Shown here piece after piece: positions 54,576 to 64,000 of a stretch of 64,000 bases of DNA. The stretch comes from Mesorhizobium amorphae. GTDB lineage: Bacteria; Pseudomonadota; Alphaproteobacteria; Rhizobiales; Rhizobiaceae. Location of the stretch: assembly GCF_014843845.1 (NCBI RefSeq), contig NZ_JHQS01000051.1, forward strand, positions 248,001 through 312,000. The letters are read 5' to 3'. Below the pieces are notes generated by a model. The model made no database searches. It was given only the letters and a program-made list of their open reading frames with translations, and was not told where the DNA came from. The position numbers and the translations under genes were made by a program. The stretch's first letter is position 1. The number at the start of each line of letters is the position of its first letter.

Positions 54576-56495
54576 ATGGCCCTTGCCAACACTGGTAGTG
54601 AGGCAGAAACCGTCGACCAATCGAGCCATCCCGAAATCGAGCAGCATAGCACCAAGGTGCTGATGCTGGGGGCGCTCGGCGTGGTCTATGGCGATATCGG
54701 CACCAGTCCGATTTATGCGTTTCGCGAGGCATTGCATGCTTCGTCCGGCGGCGATGTCGCCGAGCGCGGCGATATTCTCGGCGTGCTGTCGCTGATCATC
54801 TGGTCGCTGACGATCATCGTCACCATCAAATACATCATGTTCGTGCTGCGCGCGGACAACCGCGGCGAGGGCGGCGTGCTGTCGCTGATGGCGCTGGCGC
54901 GCGGCAGTCTCCCGACGCGCTCGGCGGTCATCCTCGGCGTCGGCATTGTCGGCGCCTCGCTGTTCTTTGGTGACGCCGTCATCACGCCGGCAATCTCGGT
55001 GCTTTCCGCGGTCGAGGGCATGAATGTCGTCACGCCAGCGTTCCAGCCCTATGTGGTGCCGCTGACATTGCTCATTCTCGCCATCGTGTTCGCGGTGCAA
55101 CGGTTCGGCACAGGCGGCGTGGGCCTGGTGTTCGGTCCGGTGACGGCCATATGGTTCCTGGCCATCGGGCTTTCCGGCCTCAACCACATCATCGACGACC
55201 CGGAAATCCTGCTGGCGGTCAGCCCGCACTATATCGTCGCCTTCCTGATCAATTCGCCTGACGTCGCCTTCGTCACGATCGGCGCTATTTTCCTGGCCGT
55301 CACCGGCGCCGAGGCGCTCTATGCCGATCTCGGCCATTTCGGACGCAAGCCGATCGTGCTCGCCTGGCTGGCGATCGTGTTCCCTTGCCTGCTGCTCAAC
55401 TATGCCGGGCAGGGAGCCTTCGTGCTGGCGCATGGTGGCGTCGTCGGCCATCCGTTCTTCGAGATGAACCAGGGATGGACGCTTATCCCGATGGTGGTAC
55501 TGGCGACCGCGGCAACCGTGATCGCCAGCCAGGCGGTGATTTCCGGCGCCTTTTCGCTGACCAGGCAGGCGGTGCAGCTCAACATGCTGCCGCGGCTCGA
55601 GATCCTGCACACGTCGGAAAAACAGTCCGGCCAGATCTACATGCCGCGCGTCAATCTGCTGCTGGCGCTGACGGTGATGCTGCTGGTCGTCGGTTTCGGC
55701 GAATCGAGCAGGCTTGCCGCGGCCTACGGCATTTCGGTCACCGGCAACATGCTGGTGACGACGGTGCTGCTCTATGTCGTCATGACCCGTATCTGGAAAT
55801 GGCGGCTCTGGGTGGCGACCGCGATGACGGGGTTGTTCGTCTTCATCGATATAGGCTTCTTTGCATCCAACATCGTCAAGGTCTTCGAAGGCGGCTGGGC
55901 GTCGCTGGCGGTGGCCTTCACCGTCGTGCTCGCCATGTGGACCTGGGTGCGCGGCAGCCGCTATCTGTTCGACAAGACCCGCCGCAACGAGATTCCGCTC
56001 GATTTCCTCGCCGGCAATCTGCTGAAGAAGAAGCCGCAGCTGGTGTCGGGCACGGCCGTATTCCTGACCAGCGATCCGCTGAGCGCGCCGACCGCGCTGA
56101 TGCACAGCCTGAAGCATTACAAGGTGCTGCACGAACAGAACGTCATCCTGTCTGTGGTGACGGCGCCGCAGCCGGTTGTGCCCGACAGCGACCGCGTCAA
56201 GATGGAGACGGTCAACGAGCTGTTCATGCGGGTGACGCTGAACTTCGGTTATATGGAACAGCCGAACATTCCGCGCGCGCTGGCGATCTGCCGCAAGCAG
56301 GGCTGGAAGTTCGACATCATGACGACGTCCTTCTTCCTGTCGCGGCGTTCGCTCAAGGCCTCGCCCAATTCAGGCATGCCGGTGTGGCAGGACAAGCTGT
56401 TCATCGGCCTGGCGCGCACGGCGGCGGATGCGACCGAGTATTTCCAGATTCCGACCGGGCGCGTTGTCGAGATCGGCACGCAGGTGGCCATTTGA
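54576..56495 (+). CDS. kup: Low-affinity potassium transporter Kup
   Basis: A 639-residue KUP/HAK/KT transporter with 12 membrane helices: LGALGVVYGDIGTSPIYAFR at the start, ALYADLGHFGRKPI in the middle and a cytoplasmic C-terminal domain of about 180 residues. It imports K+ with protons. ATG 54576 is preferred over GTG 54567 because GGAG lies 9 bases before it. Rhizobia often have more than one kup copy; this is not distinguishable here. Confidence 0.92.
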   Translation: MALANTGSEAETVDQSSHPEIEQHSTKVLMLGALGVVYGDIGTSPIYAFREALHASSGGDVAERGDILGVLSLIIWSLTIIVTIKYIMFVLRADNRGEGGVLSLMALARGSLPTRSAVILGVGIVGASLFFGDAVITPAISVLSAVEGMNVVTPAFQPYVVPLTLLILAIVFAVQRFGTGGVGLVFGPVTAIWFLAIGLSGLNHIIDDPEILLAVSPHYIVAFLINSPDVAFVTIGAIFLAVTGAEALYADLGHFGRKPIVLAWLAIVFPCLLLNYAGQGAFVLAHGGVVGHPFFEMNQGWTLIPMVVLATAATVIASQAVISGAFSLTRQAVQLNMLPRLEILHTSEKQSGQIYMPRVNLLLALTVMLLVVGFGESSRLAAAYGISVTGNMLVTTVLLYVVMTRIWKWRLWVATAMTGLFVFIDIGFFASNIVKVFEGGWASLAVAFTVVLAMWTWVRGSRYLFDKTRRNEIPLDFLAGNLLKKKPQLVSGTAVFLTSDPLSAPTALMHSLKHYKVLHEQNVILSVVTAPQPVVPDSDRVKMETVNELFMRVTLNFGYMEQPNIPRALAICRKQGWKFDIMTTSFFLSRRSLKASPNSGMPVWQDKLFIGLARTAADATEYFQIPTGRVVEIGTQVAI

Positions 56496-56527
56496 TGGGC
56501 TCGAACTAGATCATCGAGGAGGCGGGC

Positions 56528-57570
56528 ATGAGCGGCGAATTGGTGCTTGTGTCCGGCGGGTCGGGCTTCCTCGGCGCTCACTGCATCCTGGCTCTGCTGG
56601 ATGCAGGCTACCGCGTTCGCACGACCGTGCGGTCCAGCAAGCGTGAAGCCGATGTTCTGGCGATGCTGAGGGCCAGCGGCGCCGAACCCGGCGATGCGCT
56701 CTCCTTTGCCCATGCCGATCTCATGGCCGACGCAGGCTGGCCGCAGGCCGTTGCCGGTTGCGACTATGTACCTCCATGTCGCCTCGCCATTTCCGCCCGG
56801 CGTGCCGAAACATGAGGACGATCTGATCGTTCCTGCCCGTGGAGGCGCATTGCGCGTGCTCAGGGCCGCGCGGGACGCCGGTGTCAGACGGGTGGTGATC
56901 ACCTCCTCCTTTGCTGCCGTCGGCTACGGCCAGACGCCAATTGCCGGCCGCCCGTTCACGGAGGAGAACTGGACCAATCTGGCGGACAAGGTGAGCGCCT
57001 ATGTGAAATCGAAGACACTGGCGGAGCGGGCCGCGTGGGATTTCATTGCCGATCAAGGCGGCGCATTGGAGCTGGCAGTCGTCAATCCGGTCGGGATTTT
57101 CGGACCGGTTCTGGGCCCCGACCATTCGACCTCGACAGATTTCATAGGACGCCTGCTGGACGGTGCGATGCCCGGTCTGCCACGCATGCTGTTCGGCGTG
57201 GTCGACGTGCGGGACGTGGCGGACCTGCATCTGCGCGCCATGACCAACCCCGCCGCCAAGGGCGAACGGTTCCTGGCCATCAGCGGGGATTTCATGACGA
57301 TGCTGGAGATCGCACAAACGCTGAAAGCGCGGCTGGGCAATGCAGCGTCGCGCGTTCCGACAAGAGTGCTGCCGGATTTGGCTGGTGAGGCTCGTCGGCC
57401 TGTTCGACGGGCAAGCGGCCCAGATCGTGACGGAGTTGGGCAAGGCCAGGAACGCGACGAGTGCGAAGGCCATGCGCCTGCTGGGCTGGGCGCCGCGTTC
57501 GCGCGAAGATGCGCTGGTTGCGACCGGGGAAAGCCTGATCCGGCTGGGGCTGACCAAGACATCGAAATAG
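56528..57570 (+). pseudogene. NAD-dependent epimerase/dihydroflavonol-reductase-like gene with two frameshifts
   Basis: ATG 56528 opens a Rossmann-type reductase: LVLVSGGSGFLGAHCILALL. The frame breaks at about 56770 (an extra A in GTACC), resumes as LHVASPFPPGVPKHEDDLIV through VITSSFAAVGYGQTP and the catalytic YVKSK (Y-x-x-x-K), and breaks again at 57377-57379 (an extra T in GATTTGG). It ends in a third frame (RLVGLFDGQAAQIVTELGKA) at 57570. Removing both bases restores a protein of about 346 residues. Real pseudogene or sequence error. Confidence 0.75.
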
Positions 57571-57613
57571 TGGTGCGGGAAGCCGATCTACCTGGCTTCC
57601 CGCACCGCAGACC

Positions 57614-58507
57614 TCAACCGGCCAGGGCGGACTTGTTCGCCTCGAGGAACTCTCTCAGCGTTTGCGGCTTCCTGCCCGAAAGCGTTTCGATCGCGTCGGT
57701 CACCATGGCGATGCGGCCGGAGCGCGTGTTGGCGTCGAAGGAGACGATGACGCGCGCGAATTCCTCGGGAACGCCGGCCGCCTTCACGCCCTCGGTCAAG
57801 GCTTCGTCGGGCAGTTGGATGACGTCCAGCGGTTTGCCGGTGACTTCGCTGACCAAAGCGGCGATCTCGGCCGTCGTATGCGCCTTTGGGCCGGTCAGCG
57901 TGTAGGTCTTGCTTTCGCTCGAGCCGGAAGCGAGGCCGGCGGCAATCGCCGCCGCCATGTCGTCGCGCGCAGCGTGGGCAATACGGCCATCGCCGGCGGA
58001 CGTGTACCACTGTCCCGAGGCGATTGCGTGCGGCAGCGCCATGAACAGGTTCTCCTGATACCAGCCGTTGCGGAAGATCGTATAGGGGATGCCGCTGGCC
58101 TTGATCGCCTGCTCGGTGCCGTAGTGGTCACCGGCAAACAACACCGGCGATACCGGTTCAGGGTTGGGCATCGAGGTGTAGAGCAGATGCGAGACGCCGG
58201 CCTTCGTGGCCGCGGCGACGGCATTCTCGTGCTGCTTCAGGCGTTTGCCTGTTTTGAGATCGAGATCGCCGGTCGAAATGATCAGGACCCTGTCGGCGCC
58301 CTTGAATGCGCTTTCCAGCGAGGCTGCGTCGCTGAAGTCGGCGGCTCTGACAACGACGCCGCGCGCCGCCAAATCGGCCAGGCTTTCGGGATTGCGCGTC
58401 GTGGCGATGATCTGCCCAGGCGCAACTTTGTGCGTGTCCAGGAGATAGTGGATGACACCGCGGCCAAGCTGGCCGGAGGCGCCGGTGACGAGAAGGGTTT
58501 GGGTCAT
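57614..58507 (-). CDS. NAD(P)H:quinone oxidoreductase, QorB/NmrA-like SDR
   Basis: A 297-residue atypical short-chain dehydrogenase. TLLVTGASGQLGRGVIHYLL binds NAD(P)H, LLYTSMPNPEP and YTIFRNGWYQENL are typical of the YtfG/QorB group, and the C-terminal part holds the quinone site. These reduce quinones and react to oxidative or electrophile stress. It is divergent from an HxlR regulator with a palindrome between, the qorB-qorR type of arrangement. Confidence 0.85.
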   Translation of the reverse strand: MTQTLLVTGASGQLGRGVIHYLLDTHKVAPGQIIATTRNPESLADLAARGVVVRAADFSDAASLESAFKGADRVLIISTGDLDLKTGKRLKQHENAVAAATKAGVSHLLYTSMPNPEPVSPVLFAGDHYGTEQAIKASGIPYTIFRNGWYQENLFMALPHAIASGQWYTSAGDGRIAHAARDDMAAAIAAGLASGSSESKTYTLTGPKAHTTAEIAALVSEVTGKPLDVIQLPDEALTEGVKAAGVPEEFARVIVSFDANTRSGRIAMVTDAIETLSGRKPQTLREFLEANKSALAG

Positions 58508-58549
58508 CGGGAGATCCTGATTTTGCGCCGAAGCGGTGGGTGCTGCATA

Positions 58550-58566
58550 GGTCTCAAAAAGAGACC
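58550..58566. promoter_or_regulatory. Candidate HxlR operator
   Basis: GGTCTC (58550-58555) and GAGACC (58561-58566) form a perfect inverted repeat around AAAAA. It lies in the gap between the quinone reductase and hxlR genes, 43 bases before the former. Confidence 0.55.
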
Positions 58567-58643
58567 AGCACTAAAATAGGAATTGACCTGTCGTCGTAAA
58601 GAAGGCAGTTTTTCGGGAGGTAGGCACACGCAGGGAACCAGCG

Positions 58644-59048
58644 ATGGACGGTAAGATCGTCAATCTGAAATCGAAGCTCGAGATCTACAAAGCCATGACG
58701 GCCGGCGCCAATTTCGCCGATTGCCCGGTTCGCGACGTCATGCGGGGCATCAACGGCAAATGGAGCCCATTGCTGGTGATGGCGCTGGCGGAAAAGCCCT
58801 ATCGCTTCGGTGAGCTGCGCCGGCTGGTTCCTGACATCTCGCAGCGCATGCTCACGCAGACGCTGCTTGAGCTGCAGCGCGACGGCTATGTGCATCGCGA
58901 GGTGTTCCCGACCAAGCCGCCGAGCGTCGAATACAGCCTGACCGATCTTGGACGGTCGATGTTCCATCCCTTGTATCAACTGGTCCAATGGGCCGAGCTC
59001 AACCATGAGGCCGTGCGCGACGCGCGGGCCGCCTTCGACGCTGCTTAG
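58644..59048 (+). CDS. HxlR-family transcriptional regulator
   Basis: A 134-residue winged-helix regulator. The HxlR core reads CPVRDVMRGINGKWSPLLVM (Cys47? near the N-terminus is the redox-type Cys of this family), FGELRRLVPDISQRMLTQTL and GYVHREVFPTKPPSVEYSLT. It is divergent from the quinone reductase, which it probably represses; several such regulators sense electrophiles through that Cys. The exact Cys numbering is not certain. Start ATG 58644. Confidence 0.87.
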   Translation: MDGKIVNLKSKLEIYKAMTAGANFADCPVRDVMRGINGKWSPLLVMALAEKPYRFGELRRLVPDISQRMLTQTLLELQRDGYVHREVFPTKPPSVEYSLTDLGRSMFHPLYQLVQWAELNHEAVRDARAAFDAA

Positions 59049-59139
59049 CCCAGAACTCGTCTTTCGAAGCGTCAAAGCGCCGAGTTGATTTGGCGATGCC
59101 CCTGAGGGATTGTGCCCGCCGGTTGGGTTTGGGCGGGCA

Positions 59140-60378
59140 ATGCAAGAATCTCTCGACATCGCGATTGCAGGCGCCGGGCCGGCGGGGCTGGCCACGGCGC
59201 TCTATTTGAAACGCGCCAGGCACCGCGTCACCATCTTCGAGCGCTTCGACGAACCGAAAGCCGTCGGGTCGGGGCTGATCCTGCAGCCGACCGGGCTGAC
59301 CGTGCTTGCAGACCTTGGCCTGCTCGACGACATCCTGGCGCTGGGCAGCCGCATCGATCGTCTGCACGGCGCCGATGCCAGGAGCGGACGCACGGTGCTC
59401 GCCGTCCGCTACGATGCGCAGCGCGGCCGCCGGTTCGGGCTGGCGGTGCACCGTGCGGCGCTGTTCGGCGTGCTGTTCCGTGCCGCCAAGCGCGAGGCGA
59501 TCGCCATCGAAACCAGTGTCGAGATCGAGGCGCTGGAGAGCGGCGAACGTGTGATGCTCGCCAGCGCCAACGGAAAAAGGATCGGACCCTTCGATCTGGT
59601 CGTCGACGCCAGCGGTTCGCGCTCGAAGCTGCGCCAGTGCCTGAGCGACCCAGGCGAGGTGCGCTCGCTCGCCTATGGCGCGTTCTGGGCCTCGCTTGGC
59701 TGGCGTGGCGAGGGCTTCGACGAAAACGCGCTGCTGCAGCGCTACGACAGGGCCAGAATCATGGTCGGCGTGCTGCCGATCGGCCGGCCGGAACCCGGCG
59801 CCGAACGAATGGCGGCGTTCTTCTGGAGCCTGAAGCCGGCGGACGCCGAAAGGGTGCGGGCCGCGGGCATCGATGCCTGGAAGGCGAGGGTGGTCTCACT
59901 GTGGCCGCAATGCGAGGCCTTCACCAGCCAGATCGACAGTTTCGACCAGCTTTCGCTGGCGCGCTATGGCCATCATACGATGAGGCTGCCGGCCGGCCGC
60001 CGGCTGGCGATCATCGGCGACGCCGCGCATTCGACCAGCCCGCAGCTTGGGCAAGGGGCGAACATGGCGCTGCTCGACGCGGCGGCGCTCAGCCACGCGC
60101 TGGCAAGGACGAACGGTGTCGACGAGGCACTGGAAGCCTATGTGAGGGCGCGGCGCTGGCACGTGCGGGTCTTCCAGGCGCTGTCGCTGGCGTTCACGCC
60201 GTTCTATCAGTCGGACTCTGTGGCGCTGCCGTTCATCCGCGACCGGCTGGTAGCGACGATCGCAAAGATCCCGCCGGCGCCGCAATTGCTCGCTTCGATG
60301 GTGGCCGGAACGGTGATCGATCCGTTCAGGCCGATCGGGCTAAAGGAAGCGAAGTGGCCTGATCGCTCCTCAGGATGA
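59140..60378 (+). CDS. FAD-dependent monooxygenase (UbiH/PHBH-like)
   Basis: A 412-residue flavoprotein hydroxylase. The N-terminal dinucleotide fold is DIAIAGAGPAGLATALYLKR, the middle DVVVDASG-type motif reads DLVVDASGSRSKLR, and the second FAD motif is LAIIGDAAHSTSPQLGQGAN. It hydroxylates an aromatic or related compound; the substrate is not visible. ATG 59140 is preferred over a start 10 codons earlier. Its 3' end overlaps the converging GST gene by 53 bases. Confidence 0.87.
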   Translation: MQESLDIAIAGAGPAGLATALYLKRARHRVTIFERFDEPKAVGSGLILQPTGLTVLADLGLLDDILALGSRIDRLHGADARSGRTVLAVRYDAQRGRRFGLAVHRAALFGVLFRAAKREAIAIETSVEIEALESGERVMLASANGKRIGPFDLVVDASGSRSKLRQCLSDPGEVRSLAYGAFWASLGWRGEGFDENALLQRYDRARIMVGVLPIGRPEPGAERMAAFFWSLKPADAERVRAAGIDAWKARVVSLWPQCEAFTSQIDSFDQLSLARYGHHTMRLPAGRRLAIIGDAAHSTSPQLGQGANMALLDAAALSHALARTNGVDEALEAYVRARRWHVRVFQALSLAFTPFYQSDSVALPFIRDRLVATIAKIPPAPQLLASMVAGTVIDPFRPIGLKEAKWPDRSSG

Positions 60379-61114
60379 GTTCCGAAAGATGCGAGCCCTT
60401 CGCCTGCAGGAAGGCATGCAGCCGCTGCGGATAGTCTGAGGCAACCGCGTCCCGTACCGAATGGCGTTCGCTCAATGCCTTGCGCCACACCCGGACAAGC
60501 GGCTTTCCGCTGAGAATGCCGAAATCGCCGATCCGGTCGAAGACATCGAAGTAGCGGAAGATCGGCCCGTAGACGGTATCGACGAGGGAAAGGCGCTCGC
60601 CGGCGAACCACGGTCCCAGGGAGGTGCGATCGGCCAGTTCTGTCTCGATCCGATCGAACATCGCCGCTAGGCCTTCGCTCTCGGCCCGGAAGGCTGCCTC
60701 GCTGGCAGCGGAATAGAACCGGCCGATGGCGTTGAGGATGGCCGAGCCGAACTCGATCCAGGCGCGGTGTCGGGCGCGGGCATAAGGGTCGGCAGGGTGG
60801 AGCGGATTGGCCTCGGTCTCGTCCAGGAATTCGAGGATGACGGCCGATTCGAAAATCACCGTCTCCTGGCCGTTCTGCCGGACGCGCAGCAGCGGCACCT
60901 TGCCGAGCGGCGATATCGCCTCGAACCAGGCAGGTTTGTTGGCGAGGTCGATGGTGATGCGTTCGAACGGCACGCCCTTTTCGGCAAGGGAAATCGCCGC
61001 GCGCTGCACATAGGGGCAGAGATGATGGCTGACCAGGATGAGCTTGTCGGTCGTCCTATCGATCAGGCCGCCCGTATCCGGGATGTCGGTGATTTTGCAG
61101 ATTTCGCGTTTCAT
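60326..61114 (-). CDS. Glutathione S-transferase family protein
   Basis: A 262-residue protein. The thioredoxin-like N-terminal domain has LVSHHLCPYVQRAAISLAEK (Cys33-Pro-Tyr, as in omega/GSTO-like forms) and KVPLLRV with the Glu-Ser of the glutathione site (FESAVILEFLDE). A helical C-terminal domain follows. The Cys suggests thiol-transferase or dehalogenase-like chemistry. The gene is divergent from a MarR regulator, with three direct repeats between them. Confidence 0.85.
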   Translation of the reverse strand: MKREICKITDIPDTGGLIDRTTDKLILVSHHLCPYVQRAAISLAEKGVPFERITIDLANKPAWFEAISPLGKVPLLRVRQNGQETVIFESAVILEFLDETEANPLHPADPYARARHRAWIEFGSAILNAIGRFYSAASEAAFRAESEGLAAMFDRIETELADRTSLGPWFAGERLSLVDTVYGPIFRYFDVFDRIGDFGILSGKPLVRVWRKALSERHSVRDAVASDYPQRLHAFLQAKGSHLSELILRSDQATSLPLARSA

Positions 61115-61133
61115 TGGCTGTTTCCCAAGTTAA

Positions 61134-61195
61134 TGCAGATGCATCTATATAGATGCGGAAGCATCTATCGTCAAGCTTGATGCAATTGCATCTAT
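61134..61195. promoter_or_regulatory. MarR operator region with GCATCTAT repeats
   Basis: GCATCTAT occurs three times on the plus strand (61141-61148, 61161-61168, 61188-61195). The first is part of the inverted repeat GATGCATCTATATAGATGC. The cluster fills the gap between the divergent GST and marR genes, as expected for a regulator that controls both. Confidence 0.6.
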
Positions 61196-61211
61196 CGCCT
61201 ATGCTGCTCGC

Positions 61212-61664
61212 ATGAACAAGAAAGCCGCCCCTTCGCCCGAGGCCATCAAGGCTTGGGCCCGCCTGATGCGCGTTTCGCGCCGGCTCGTCGAGAAGGCTGA
61301 GGATGCGCTGAAGGAGGGGGGCTTGCCGCCGCTGACCTGGTACGACGTGCTGCACGAGCTTGCCGAAGCGGGCGAGGGCGGGTTGCGGCCGTTCCAGCTG
61401 ATCGAGCGGACCCTGTTTGCGCAATACAACATCTCGCGGCTGCTGGCGCGGCTCGAAGCCGACGGGCTGGTCGAGAAACTGCCGGTCTCGGATGACGGCC
61501 GCGGCCAGACCATCCGCATCACCGGCAAGGGACGCGAAACGCGTCGCCTCATGTGGGCCGTCTATGGCAGGTCGATCGCGGATCTGGTTGGCGCCAGGCT
61601 TTCCGCTGATGAACTCGACACATTGGCGGGACTGCTTGGGCGGCTGCGTCATCCGCCGGAGTGA
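61212..61664 (+). CDS. MarR-family transcriptional regulator
   Basis: A 150-residue regulator. LPPLTWYDVLHELAEAGEGG leads into the helix-turn-helix LIERTLFAQYNISRLLARLE, and the wing is VSDDGRGQTIRITGKGRETR (D-x-R-x-x-x-I/V pattern). It is divergent from the glutathione S-transferase gene and probably represses it; the inducer is unknown. Confidence 0.88.
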   Translation: MNKKAAPSPEAIKAWARLMRVSRRLVEKAEDALKEGGLPPLTWYDVLHELAEAGEGGLRPFQLIERTLFAQYNISRLLARLEADGLVEKLPVSDDGRGQTIRITGKGRETRRLMWAVYGRSIADLVGARLSADELDTLAGLLGRLRHPPE

Positions 61665-61702
61665 CTTGTCGCCGGAAAACTGGCCGGCGAGATCCCGCGA
61701 TT

Positions 61703-62140
61703 TCAGACCGGGTGGCTGCCCCAGAAAAAGGCCAACGTCGCCAGCACGCCAAGTGCCGCGCGAACCAGATGCAGATTGCCCCATCTGAGGATCAATGCCC
61801 TGGCTTGCGGATTGACGCCGGCCGCATCCATCGCTTCCAGCGTTCTGTTTGTCGGCATCATCACGATCAACGTCCATGGCCACGGCAAGATGATCAGCAC
61901 CGCCCCGACCAGATAGGCGAGACTGCTGGTCTGCCACCAGGCAAGGACACCGAGAACAAAGGCGACAACCGCGATCGAGGCCTGCATGGCGGCACCGCGC
62001 TTGTAGGAGGGCTGCCATTCCTGCAGCAGCGGCCGATCTTCCAGCCGAAGCCGGGCCGGCTGCTCGGCGACGCTTACATAGATGGCGGCGCCCGTGAAAG
62101 CAGCGGCAACGGCCAGTGCAAGCAATCCGATGAACATCAT
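61703..62140 (-). CDS. DUF1772 family membrane protein
   Basis: A 145-residue, four-helix membrane protein: MMFIGLLALAVAAAFTGAAI, then VAEQPARLRLEDRPLLQEW, a helix ending LAWW, LPWPWTLIVMMPTNRTLEAM (the DUF1772/anthrone-oxygenase-like motif with N-x-x-L) and a C-terminal helix. The family is sometimes annotated anthrone oxygenase, without proof in bacteria. It is divergent from the TetR gene in front of ilvC. Confidence 0.78.
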   Translation of the reverse strand: MMFIGLLALAVAAAFTGAAIYVSVAEQPARLRLEDRPLLQEWQPSYKRGAAMQASIAVVAFVLGVLAWWQTSSLAYLVGAVLIILPWPWTLIVMMPTNRTLEAMDAAGVNPQARALILRWGNLHLVRAALGVLATLAFFWGSHPV

Positions 62141-62214
62141 GCATCCCGGGATTTGGACCTTTGGGACAAATAGCGCTTGCACCGGGCCCGGCAATGCGTC
62201 ATAGAAGTGCCGAA

Positions 62215-62227
62215 CCGTAACGTACGG
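62215..62227. promoter_or_regulatory. Candidate TetR operator
   Basis: CCGTA (62215-62219) and TACGG (62223-62227) form an inverted repeat around ACG; the flanking sequence adds GTACGG/GTACG symmetry. It lies between the divergent DUF1772 and tetR genes. Confidence 0.45.
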
Positions 62228-62272
62228 TACGCTATCTGAGCGATTGGCGATCATCGGGGCAGGAAGAAAGTT

Positions 62273-62926
62273 TTGTTGCAGGCAAGCGCCGATATCGACA
62301 CCTGCGAAGCGCTGACGGAGCGGCAGAAAGCCGTGCTGGATGCAGCACTTCGCCTGCTGGTCGAGGAGGGCGATAATCTGACCATGACGGCGGTGGCGCG
62401 CCGCGCAAGCTGCTCCAAGGAAACGCTCTACAAATGGTTCGGCGACCGCGACGGGCTGCTGACGGCGACGGTGCAGTGGCAGGCCTCGAAAGTGCGCGTG
62501 GCGCCGGTCGACGGCAAGGGGCTCGGCCTCGCCTCGCTGACCGCGAGCCTGGAGCGCTTCGCGTCCGATTGGCTCAACGTGATCTCAAGCGACACCTCGA
62601 TCGCGCTCAACCGGGTGGCGGTCAGCCATGCCGGATCGGGCAAGGACAATCTTGGCGCCGTCGTGCTGGAAAATGGCCGCTTCGCTTTGGCCCGGCGCCT
62701 GAAGCCGGTGCTGGAAGCAGGCCGCCAGGCCGGGCTTCTCGACTTTTCGGATGCCGAAACGGCGTTCCGGAGCTTTTTCGGGCTGGTCGCCCGCGACGTG
62801 CAGATCCGTCTGCTGCTCGGCGACCGGCTGGAATTGACTGAGGCGACAATCGGCGGCGATGCCGCCCGGGCGACGCAACAGTTTCTCGCTCTTTTCGGAG
62901 CAAAAACCGGGCCACAAGGCCTCTGA
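62273..62926 (+). CDS. TetR/AcrR-family regulator upstream of ilvC
   Basis: A 217-residue regulator starting at TTG 62273. The N-terminal helix-turn-helix is LTMTAVARRASCSKETLYKW (about residues 36-55) after LTERQKAVLDAALRLLVEEG; the C-terminal domain is of the AefR-like type. It lies 24 bases before ilvC on the same strand, so they may be co-transcribed. It probably controls the divergent DUF1772 gene. Confidence 0.83.
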   Translation: MLQASADIDTCEALTERQKAVLDAALRLLVEEGDNLTMTAVARRASCSKETLYKWFGDRDGLLTATVQWQASKVRVAPVDGKGLGLASLTASLERFASDWLNVISSDTSIALNRVAVSHAGSGKDNLGAVVLENGRFALARRLKPVLEAGRQAGLLDFSDAETAFRSFFGLVARDVQIRLLLGDRLELTEATIGGDAARATQQFLALFGAKTGPQGL

Positions 62927-63970
<1,044 letters not shown>

Positions 63971-64000
63971 TTCGCTACTTATGGTTGCTGCGAAAGCCGG

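Overview
The window reads as a chromosomal segment of an alphaproteobacterium of the order Hyphomicrobiales (Rhizobiales), most likely Mesorhizobium or a close relative. The base composition is GC-rich with strong GC3. On the minus strand at about 6.25-6.59 kb lies a circularly permuted two-piece tmRNA gene whose tag, ANDNYAEARLAA, is of rhizobial type. Housekeeping blocks typical of the group are also present (folA-hflK-hflC-degP, serB/miaA, ilvI/ilvH, ilvC, an alpha-type SspB). The genus is inferred from overall gene content, not from a search.

Layout. 0-4.7 kb: the end of an AsmA-like protein, the sspB-DUF4169-RHH operon and a TetR regulator. 4.7-8.6 kb: a Bcr/CflA drug exporter divergent from TetR, ssrA, a DUF2853 protein, thyA and a molbindin. 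8.6-11.8 kb: modABC and a short ModE-like regulator. 11.8-20.7 kb: two minus-strand operons that probably form one carbohydrate/polyol system. One encodes an FGGY kinase, a DeoR regulator and a GlpD-like FAD dehydrogenase; the other encodes a DUF2291 protein and a ribose-type ABC importer. Both are preceded by the same 43-bp promoter/operator motif. 20.8-29 kb: cobF, a 47-codon secreted ORF, folA, hflK, hflC, a DUF2065 protein, degP, a GNAT, serB and miaA. 29-38 kb: a diguanylate cyclase, a HerA-like ATPase, two frameshifted genes (XRE-cupin and GNAT), a LysR regulator divergent from a tmpA-tmpB-like phosphonate oxygenase pair, and a PcfJ-domain gene behind a long leader. 38-44.7 kb: a flavin monooxygenase, then ilvI with an attenuator and an L-I-L-V leader peptide, ilvH separated from ilvI by an AT-richer secreted protein gene, and a LysE exporter. 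44.8-52 kb: an RND pump, RidA, an IS630 remnant and a cobalt-type nitrile hydratase operon. 52-64 kb: a RecD-like helicase, pdxJ, kup, a twice-frameshifted epimerase, three regulator/enzyme pairs with visible operators (HxlR/quinone reductase, MarR/GST, TetR/DUF1772) and ilvC.

The points most worth a second look are these. A long hairpin element occurs three times, each directly after a stop codon; its core is conserved while its outer arms differ between copies yet stay self-complementary. The polyol cluster has a shared promoter motif. The tmpAB-like pair keeps the active-site residues expected of that pathway. The ilvIH leader peptide appears almost leaderless. Single-base frameshifts recur in four genes, which may be real decay or assembly error. 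Coordinates are read by eye; start sites are chosen by family length and ribosome-binding sites where noted.
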